Assembly: GCF_013409205.1 (NCBI RefSeq)
Contig: NZ_JACCAE010000001.1
Span: forward strand, 1,736,001 to 1,800,000
Origin: Janibacter cremeus
GTDB lineage: Bacteria; Actinomycetota; Actinomycetes; Actinomycetales; Dermatophilaceae
Length of the DNA: 64,000 nucleotides
Direction: 5' to 3'
Position numbers and translations under genes: made by a program. This document shows positions 58,600 through 64,000 of the stretch, piece after piece (positions within the stretch are counted from its first letter, which is position 1; every line of letters begins with the position of its first letter). The notes under the pieces are model-generated. The model was given only the letters and a program-made list of their open reading frames with translations, searched no databases and was not told the origin of the DNA.

Positions 58600-59040
58600 A
58601 TGACGGACAAACCGATCACAGTCGGTGTCGATGGATCCGCGGACTCTGTCCGTGCACTGAGGTGGGCAGCCGACTACGCACAACTGGTTGGCGCGCCCGT
58701 GGTGGCATTGACGGCCTGGGACCTGGAGACCGTTTACGGGCGCGTGGTTCTCGAGGAGTGGGAAAGCAAGGAGTCGGTCGAGGGCGAGGCCCGCAACGCA
58801 CTCGCCGATGCCGTCCGCGAAGCCCTGGGCGACGACGCGCGGGTCGAGCAGCGGACCGTGCGGGGCCACCCCGCGCAAGTGGTCGCCGAGGCCACGGAGC
58901 GCGCGCAGCTCGTGGTCGTCGGTAGTCGTGGTCGTGGAGGCTTCGCCAGTCTGATGCTGGGATCGGTGAGTCAGCACGTCGTCACGCATGCCGCCTGTCC
59001 CGTCGTCGTGATGCCGCACGAGGACCCGCCCTCCGCGTGA
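58600..59040 (+). CDS. Universal stress protein (UspA family)
   Basis: A single-domain 146-residue Usp: ITVGVDGSADSVRALRWAADYA and VVGSRGRGGFASLMLGSVSQHVVTHAACPVVVM carry the ATP-binding G-2x-G-9x-GS motif. Such proteins support survival under starvation or low oxygen. GGAGAGG precedes ATG 58600. Confidence 0.95.
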   Translation: MTDKPITVGVDGSADSVRALRWAADYAQLVGAPVVALTAWDLETVYGRVVLEEWESKESVEGEARNALADAVREALGDDARVEQRTVRGHPAQVVAEATERAQLVVVGSRGRGGFASLMLGSVSQHVVTHAACPVVVMPHEDPPSA

Positions 59041-59134
59041 GTTCGCCGCCTCCGGCGAGCGAGCCACTCGCGACCGAGGCTGAGTTGGCTCGCGGTCTCA
59101 GAGCCTTGGTGGCGGTAAGCGAGCATGCAAGATC

Positions 59135-59625
59135 ATGCCAGTCGTTGCCCTCCTCATGACCGTCGTCGACCTAGACCTTCGGACCTTCGTTTGTGCTGAT
59201 GAGGAACCCCTGATCGACGAGCCGCCTCCTGCTGGCGGGGCTCCCGCAGCGACCACTGAGGGCCCCCAACTGTCTGCAGAGGACCCATACGACCCGAATG
59301 AGATGCACCTTTCAGCAGTGCAATTCGCGGTGCTGGCTGACGGGCATCGGGTGACGCTGCTCGATGACCGTGGTTGGAGCTGTGGCGGTGACGACATCTG
59401 GCGCAGGACATCGGTCGAGGAAATTCAGGAGACCGCTCGCGTGGTGGTGGGTCCGGATGAGGCATACGGCCGCCATTCCCAGGCGGATATAGCCGCTGAC
59501 CACTGGGTCGACCTCGCCGACCCCTGCATCGTCACGGCGTGTGCATCGACGCCGAAGAACTTAGCCAACTGCCGCACGAGATCGAGCTCAGCCAACGGTT
59601 GCTGACTCGACTCGCCCATCCGTGA
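59135..59625 (+). pseudogene. Conserved hypothetical gene with an apparent -1 frameshift
   Basis: Frame 1 codes MHLSAVQFAVLADGHRVTLLDDRGW ... EEIQETARVVVGPDEAYGRHSQADIAADHWVDLAD, as in a family of actinobacterial hypotheticals. After GAC 59519-59521 it departs from the expected ending, while another frame from 59524 gives HRHGVCIDAEELSQLPHEIE followed by LSQRLLTRLAHP and a stop at 59625, which fits the family's C terminus. One extra C in the run at 59521-59524 would join them. This is a recent frameshift or a sequencing error. The N-terminal ~50 residues before MHLSAV are less certain. Confidence 0.55.
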
Positions 59626-59782
59626 CCGACCGGGCTGCACCATCTCATCACCGGTTCTGCCCGAGGGATACTCTCCCTGCCAGCCAGCGAGAATACCGTT
59701 CAGTGCAACCTAGAGGCGAGTCTCGCGCAGTCTGCGCTGCATCTCGACATGCGCCACGTTGTGCCTGCTGACCGAGGTCGTG

Positions 59783-60388
59783 CTACCACGCGTCCACGGT
59801 GACGTGCATCGCTGCGAGGTACTGATGGATCTCGGCGGCGTCGGCGCCGGAGCGCATGATGACCTGCAGCCCGAGCAGGTAGGTGGTGACCAGATCGGTG
59901 CGGGCTCGGACGATCTCGGAGTCGACCGCCTCGCGAGGCAGGGCTTGGGCGATGAGTGCGTGGATCTGTTCGCGCATCTGTTGTCGGTAGTCGGTGGAGA
60001 AGTCGTAGCCGGGCAGCGTGCCGCGCAGTTCGTTGGAGGCCATCACCATCAGGCAGCCGTCCCGACCGCGCTCAGAAACCGCGTCCGCCTCGAACATCTC
60101 CAAGAATCGATGAACACCGCGAACCCCTGGGCCCGCTTGATCGATCAGTGCTGCGAACATCGTCATCCGCTGCGCGAGATAGCGGCGCAGCACTGTCGCG
60201 AACAGTTCTTCCTTGCTGCCAAAGGTCCGGTACAGGCTCGGCTTGTGGACTCCGCTGACCTGAACGATGTCCGCCATGGAGGTCTGCCCGTAGCCCTTGC
60301 GCCAGAAGAGGTCGGTCAAGTCGTGGAGTACCGCCTCCTCGTCGAAGAGTCGCGGACGACCCACCGTGGCCTTCGCAGACTCGCCCAT
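59783..60388 (-). CDS. TetR/AcrR-family repressor
   Basis: The 201-residue protein has the TetR helix-turn-helix (LFDEEAVLHDLTDLFWRKGYGQTSMADIVQVSGVHKPSLYRTFGSKEELFATVL) and a C-terminal ligand-binding helical domain with GCLMVMASNEL, typical of the group controlling small oxidoreductases. It is divergent from the AhpD-like gene, and a GTACCG/CGGTAC dyad lies between them. ATG 60388 begins the protein. Confidence 0.92.
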   Translation of the reverse strand: MGESAKATVGRPRLFDEEAVLHDLTDLFWRKGYGQTSMADIVQVSGVHKPSLYRTFGSKEELFATVLRRYLAQRMTMFAALIDQAGPGVRGVHRFLEMFEADAVSERGRDGCLMVMASNELRGTLPGYDFSTDYRQQMREQIHALIAQALPREAVDSEIVRARTDLVTTYLLGLQVIMRSGADAAEIHQYLAAMHVTVDAW

Positions 60389-60455
60389 ACGACGAGTCTA
60401 CGACCCCGCCCCCTGTATTTGAATCCTCCTGGTACCAAAAGCCGTGGCGCGTAAG

Positions 60456-60469
60456 GTACCGTTCGGTAC
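60456..60469. promoter_or_regulatory. TetR operator candidate
   Basis: GTACCG-TT-CGGTAC is a perfect palindrome in the divergent gap, matching the ACCGTTCGGT form frequent for AcrR/TetR regulators. It can control both genes. Confidence 0.65.
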
Positions 60470-60522
60470 ACAACTCAACGTTCGAGTCGGCGCTGCCGAC
60501 TCACCGTCGAAGGAGAGAGCTC

Positions 60523-61086
60523 ATGGCTGACTTCCAGATGCACGACCAGAGCACGGCGCCCGAGGGCAGTGCGGAACTGCTAGCGCGGTCCGAGGAGCAG
60601 AACGGGAGGGTCCCGGGCCTGCACGCCATGATGGCCGAGGCCCCCGGACTGTTGGAGGGCTACCAAGTGCTGCACCAGCTGTTCGTCGACTCGAGCTTTG
60701 ACAAGGAGGAGCTGACCGTGGTGTGGCAGACGGCCAACGTCGAGCACTCCTGCCACTACTGCGTCCCGGCGCACACCGGCATCGCCAAGGCCATGAAGGT
60801 CGACGACGCGATCACCGAGGCTCTGCGTGAGGAGACGCCACTGCCGAACGAACGGCTCGAGGCGCTTCGAACCTTCACTCTCGCCATGATCCGCGAGCGC
60901 GGGAACGTCGACGACGACGCCGTACAGGCCTTTCTGGACGCCGGCTTCACGCAGCGTCAGGTTCTTGAGGTGATCCTCGGCATCTCACAGAAGGTGATGT
61001 CGAACTACACCAACCACGTGGCGCAGACGCCGGTCGATGCTCCATTCGAGAAGTTCGCCTGGCACGGATCGTCAACGACTGTCTGA
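60523..61086 (+). CDS. Carboxymuconolactone decarboxylase / AhpD-like protein
   Basis: The 187-residue protein has the AhpD redox site HSCHYCVPAH with Cys77, Cys80 and His84, within the helical CMD fold. It may be a peroxide-linked disulfide reductase or a related decarboxylase-like protein. GAAGGAG is upstream of ATG 60523. The divergent TetR protein probably represses it in response to an electrophile or oxidant. Confidence 0.85.
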   Translation: MADFQMHDQSTAPEGSAELLARSEEQNGRVPGLHAMMAEAPGLLEGYQVLHQLFVDSSFDKEELTVVWQTANVEHSCHYCVPAHTGIAKAMKVDDAITEALREETPLPNERLEALRTFTLAMIRERGNVDDDAVQAFLDAGFTQRQVLEVILGISQKVMSNYTNHVAQTPVDAPFEKFAWHGSSTTV

Positions 61087-61274
61087 GCCGGGGCCCCGAT
61101 GCGCTCCCGGCACCGAGGGTCTGCTCGTGGCGCCGTGGAAGTGCCATCACGGACCGTCTGCGTCGCCCGGTCGGGACCAAATGGTCGGCATGCACTAGCG
61201 GCGCGCGTTCCCTGCCGCCATGATGGACAGATCGGGGGAGGGATCAACCCACCGGCTGATGAAGGGGAGGGGCC

Positions 61275-61883
61275 ATGAGTGGTCTGGCCATGGTCATCGT
61301 GGGCCTCGTGCTCGGCGCTGCCGGAGCGTGGTCCATCCGGACGGTCCTCGTCGCCGGTGGGTTCGGAGCGGGTTGGCTGCTGGCCAGCGTCTTCGGGGCG
61401 AACTTCCTCACCGCACTCATCATCGCGTTGTCGACGGCGCTGCTCGCGTGGATCGTCCTACGCGTCGCTGCGACGCTCGTCTTCTTCGTCGTCGGTGCGC
61501 TCGTGGGCGCGATCGTCGGAGGTCGGCTCTATCGCATCCTCGAAGGGGGCGAGGGGAACATCCTCTTGGCCGTCGTCTTCGTCCCCGCGGTCGCCCTCGC
61601 TGCGGGATGGCTGGCTGAGAAGGCGCGGGAGCGATTCGTTGCCTGGGGGACCGCGATCGGCGGAGCAGCCCTCGTGCTCAGCGGCCTCGGCGTCCTCGTC
61701 GCAGGGCTGGCGTGGCTGCGCGACCCCACGGAGCAGTGGCAGGCGGTCCTGGGCGGCGTCACCTGGGTGGCACTCGCCGTCGGTTTCCGGCTCATCCAGA
61801 AAGCGATCGGCACAGGGGACTTCTCTGATTTCCGATTGCGGCCGGGAGGTGAGCAGACAGTTCCGTCATCGCAGGACGACTAG
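61275..61883 (+). CDS. Hypothetical polytopic membrane protein
   Basis: A 202-residue protein with about six hydrophobic segments (5-20, 24-45, 48-72, 76-95, 105-122, 126-150) and a cytoplasmic C-terminal tail. GxxxG-rich helices suggest close packing. No family is assigned. It precedes the potassium-channel gene by 38 bases on the same strand and may be co-transcribed. Confidence 0.6.
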   Translation: MSGLAMVIVGLVLGAAGAWSIRTVLVAGGFGAGWLLASVFGANFLTALIIALSTALLAWIVLRVAATLVFFVVGALVGAIVGGRLYRILEGGEGNILLAVVFVPAVALAAGWLAEKARERFVAWGTAIGGAALVLSGLGVLVAGLAWLRDPTEQWQAVLGGVTWVALAVGFRLIQKAIGTGDFSDFRLRPGGEQTVPSSQDD

Positions 61884-61921
61884 CGCGACGTCCGCGCAGT
61901 CGACCAGAAGGAGCGCTCGCG

Positions 61922-62431
61922 ATGCGTCAGCCCCGGCACGAGTCCCTCCGCAGTGTTGCCGCGTTCGCGGCAGTCATGCTCTTCTACTACACCGTGCCGG
62001 TGCGCCCTCTGGACTCCTCGGGCGAGTGGGCGATGGCCGTCGTCGCGCTTCTCGTCGCCGTCGCCCTCCTGGGGTGGGCCATCACCCACCAGGTGAAGCG
62101 ACAGCTGCGAGCGGGACACGAGACCGCCGTGCGCGTCCAGTCACTGCTGCTGCTGATCTACCTCGTCGTACCGCTGTTCGCGCTGGGGTACTTCGTCATC
62201 GAGCAGCACAGCGGGAACCAGTTCGCGGATCTCGTCACGAAGACCGACGCGTTGTACTTCACCATGACAACCTTGGCCACGGTCGGCTTCGGGGACGTGC
62301 ATGCGACCGGTCAGGTGGCCCGCGTGCTGGTGACGATCCAGATGGCCTTCAACCTCGTCTTCATCGGTGCGCTCGCCTCGGTCCTGTCCGACCAGATCCG
62401 GCGCAGGGCGGAGAAGGTCGCGCAGCAGTGA
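61922..62431 (+). CDS. Potassium channel-family protein
   Basis: A 169-residue protein with four membrane segments; the last two enclose a pore loop TTLATVGFGDVHATG with the filter Thr120-Val-Gly-Phe-Gly-Asp125. TVGFGD is typical of two-TM potassium channel domains (KcsA-like fold) with Phe in place of Tyr. The N-terminal pair of helices precedes a charged linker. GAAGGAG lies upstream of ATG 61922. Confidence 0.88.
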   Translation: MRQPRHESLRSVAAFAAVMLFYYTVPVRPLDSSGEWAMAVVALLVAVALLGWAITHQVKRQLRAGHETAVRVQSLLLLIYLVVPLFALGYFVIEQHSGNQFADLVTKTDALYFTMTTLATVGFGDVHATGQVARVLVTIQMAFNLVFIGALASVLSDQIRRRAEKVAQQ

Positions 62432-62519
62432 GCGCTCTGCGTTGCGGTCCGCCATCTGCTGGGTCCCAGTGGTCGCCGGGCCGTCAAGAGTGGATCCACC
62501 CGCGTGGTCGAGGCAGGGA

Positions 62520-63281
62520 TCATCCCGCGAGCGACCCCCCGAAGATCTGCCACGCCAGCGCGCTCTTCGCCACCAGGCTGAGGACAAGATAGACCTTCTC
62601 GCCATAGGCGTAGTCGGCCCACCGGCCGATCTGCCGGTACTGCAGCCATTGGTTGAGCGCGAAGCTGATGAAGAAGACGAACAGCGAGGCGATGATGCCG
62701 AGGACGAAGCCCGGGACCTCGGCGGCTCCGACGGTGTTCACCAGGATCGCCACCCACGGCGCAGCCCCGGCCACGCAGCCGAACCAGAAGGGGAGCATCG
62801 TCGTCCTAGTGCGACCAGGTGGGTTCATCAGCTCCTGCACCCAGCCGAAGAGGATCATCGCGACATTGGCGCCGATGATGAGGATGACCTCGGTGATCCC
62901 TGTCAGCCCGGTGTAGAAGCCGATGAGGATGATCATCAGAGTCGCGCTGACCGAGTACTCGACCCACCGGAACCGGTTGATGCCGGCACGTAGACCCCCT
63001 TCGTACCGCCTGCGCAGAGCGGTGGCGGTGAGCAGGTGGTCCAACGCCGCCAGAGCGAGGAACACCGCGATCGCTGCGCCGATCCGCACATCGAAGATCG
63101 CCTCCGGCGCCGGCGGTGCCGTTCCGGGCGGGCCTTGTGGATACTGCGAGGTGACCGTGATGGCGAAGTCACTGGCCAGCACGAGTACGAGCACGGCCTG
63201 GGCCGCGTGCAGCACGGTCAGGCCGATGTTCCAGACGCGTAGCCGGCCTAGACTCGCATCGGTGACTCCAGTGGCTTCCAT
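62520..63281 (-). CDS. Heliorhodopsin
   Basis: A 253-residue seven-helix protein of the heliorhodopsin family. Lys239 in SLVAKSALAWQIFGG is the retinal Schiff-base lysine, and Glu108 in FRWVEYSVSATLM is the counterion position. It also has the long loop after helix A (residues ~42-60) typical of the family, and the N terminus should face the cytoplasm. GGGAGG lies eight bases before ATG 63281. It follows an SRPBCC gene and an MpaB-like gene on the same strand. Its function is not settled; a light sensor or enzyme modulator is likely. No retinal-producing dioxygenase is seen in the window. Confidence 0.92.
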   Translation of the reverse strand: MEATGVTDASLGRLRVWNIGLTVLHAAQAVLVLVLASDFAITVTSQYPQGPPGTAPPAPEAIFDVRIGAAIAVFLALAALDHLLTATALRRRYEGGLRAGINRFRWVEYSVSATLMIILIGFYTGLTGITEVILIIGANVAMILFGWVQELMNPPGRTRTTMLPFWFGCVAGAAPWVAILVNTVGAAEVPGFVLGIIASLFVFFISFALNQWLQYRQIGRWADYAYGEKVYLVLSLVAKSALAWQIFGGSLAG

Positions 63282-63340
63282 GGCGTGATCCTCCCGGCGG
63301 CGTGCGTCCGCGGATGCGTCGGCCTCGTCGCCCAACTGTC

Positions 63341-63733
63341 TCACTCCTGACGCACGAGACGGCGGAGCGCGATGGTTGCGAGATGCGCGTAGACCCGGCT
63401 GATGACCGGCGGGCCGGTGACCTCGAGCCAGGTCTCGCAGCCGCGCGGGTGGCCGCGCACCCCGTGATCGAGGCGAAGGGGGAGGCCGAACGCGACAACC
63501 CGCCACCGCCACGTGTGCTCCGTGGGCGAGACCTCCTCGATGGTGAACGGGACACCGATACCACCGAAGGTGCGCACCACCCCCTTCGTCCCCGGTAGCA
63601 GCTGGGGGTGGGCGTACTCGACCGACCAGATCTGCGGGGACCAGCTGGACCACAGTCTCGGCTCGAGATAGCGCTGCCACGCCGTCTCCGCGGAGGCCGG
63701 ACCGGTCACGCTCACGCGTGCGGGGCCTCTCAC
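63341..63733 (-). CDS. SRPBCC-family (polyketide cyclase-like) protein
   Basis: The 130-residue protein reads VTGPASAETAWQRYLEPRLWSSWSPQIWSVEYAHPQLLPGTKGVV and EEVSPTEHTWRWRVVAFGLPLRLDHGV, a START-like hydrophobic-pocket fold. GTG 63733 overlaps the upstream gene's stop (GTGA), so it is translationally coupled. It lies between the MpaB-like gene and the heliorhodopsin (59-base gap), which raises the possibility that it binds retinal or a lipid for the latter (inference). Confidence 0.78.
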   Translation of the reverse strand: MRGPARVSVTGPASAETAWQRYLEPRLWSSWSPQIWSVEYAHPQLLPGTKGVVRTFGGIGVPFTIEEVSPTEHTWRWRVVAFGLPLRLDHGVRGHPRGCETWLEVTGPPVISRVYAHLATIALRRLVRQE

Positions 63734-63999
63734 TGTCGATCCTGATCGAGAGCAGACAGGCCCCATCGCACGAGACGCGTCCCCACGGCTCCGGCTGCGC
63801 CCGCGCCCCGGCGACGGGGCAGGCCGAGCTCCTCGCGGGCCCAGTCCGGAAGCAGGTCGACCGCACCCAGGGCCAGCAGCTGGTAGCCGGGGCGGGCGCC
63901 CCGTGGCAGAGGCGGCTCGCGGAGCAGGAAGACGGCGGCATCGCGGGCTGCCGGTGTTGCCTGCAGGTCGCAGCGGGCTGTTGCCAGGGCCGCATCGAG
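63730..63999 (-). CDS. MpaB-like oxygenase (DUF2236) family, C-terminal fragment
   Basis: The frame runs from the window edge and gives 89 residues ending at TGA (complement of 63730-63732). RPGYQLLALGAVDLLPDWAREELGLP and TRLVRWGLSAL are typical of the C terminus of the oxygenase MpaB/DUF2236 family. The N terminus, with the haem-like catalytic His, lies outside the window. It overlaps the SRPBCC gene and so heads the operon that includes the heliorhodopsin. Confidence 0.7.
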   Translation of the reverse strand, partial: LDAALATARCDLQATPAARDAAVFLLREPPLPRGARPGYQLLALGAVDLLPDWAREELGLPRRRGAGAAGAVGTRLVRWGLSALDQDRQ

Positions 64000-64000
64000 C

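Noticed and set aside
1..64000. CRISPR arrays, tRNA or rRNA genes, transposases, integrases, prophage genes
   Set aside because: No regularly spaced direct repeats, tRNA-like cloverleaf ends, or recombinase motifs were seen.

Overview
The window is high-GC, codon-biased DNA with GTG/TTG starts, ATGA/GTGA gene overlaps and several leaderless-looking promoters, typical of an actinobacterium. A single-TMS-rich, monoderm proteome, the order ino1-padR / bifunctional PBP / membrane protein / rpsF-ssb-rpsR-rplI (the order seen around Rv0046c-Rv0056 in Mycobacterium tuberculosis) and the inositol genes suggest Micrococcales, perhaps Intrasporangiaceae (inference; no rRNA or tRNA is present to test it).

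Layout. 1-2.8 kb: 3' end of a CCA-adding enzyme, then an overlapping trio (LpqN-like protein, PP2C phosphatase, FHA protein) and a tiny biotinyl carrier. 3-6 kb: small membrane/lipoprotein genes and a secreted OmpA-domain protein. 6-13.5 kb: conserved core (ino1, PadR regulator, PBP, membrane protein, rpsF, ssb, rpsR, rplI). 13.5-21 kb: second lipoprotein/OmpA pair, SUFU-like protein, AGCS symporter, MATE pump, secreted amidohydrolase with discoidin domain. 20.9-34.2 kb: myo-inositol catabolic regulon: GntR regulator divergent from iolG-iolE-iolC-Cgl0159-type-iolB-iolD, then a sugar ABC transporter, a second iolG and mmsA/iolA. The pathway runs from import, through dehydrogenation, dehydration, ring opening, isomerisation, phosphorylation and aldol cleavage, to acetyl-/propionyl-CoA. 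34.3-39.4 kb: minus-strand hydrolase, FAD reductase, third Gfo/Idh/MocA dehydrogenase, SDR and a PhyH-type Fe(II)/2-oxoglutarate dioxygenase, possibly a peripheral route into the inositol pathway. 39.6-55.8 kb: accessory region with HelD-like helicase, TipA-like regulator, a class F sortase with a probable substrate, ArsR/AHSA1 pair, glutathione peroxidase, CmtR-like regulator plus CDF transporter, diaminopropionate ammonia-lyase plus M20 hydrolase, CopZ-like protein with a CsoR-type site, LacI regulator and MFS pump. 55.8-58.4 kb: a cluster of DnaA-box-like 9-mers followed by dnaB, interrupted at its P-loop by an intein. 58.6-64 kb: universal stress protein, a frameshifted gene, TetR/AhpD-like pair, potassium channel, and an operon MpaB-like / SRPBCC / heliorhodopsin.

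The most notable items are the class 3-like DnaB intein with a decayed endonuclease, the heliorhodopsin operon, the roughly 43 kb of accessory DNA separating rplI from dnaB, the PhyH/SDR/dehydrogenase operon beside the inositol cluster, the duplicated lipoprotein-OmpA modules, and a very frequent non-palindromic word (CGAAGGGG/CCCCTTCG) found on both strands throughout the window.
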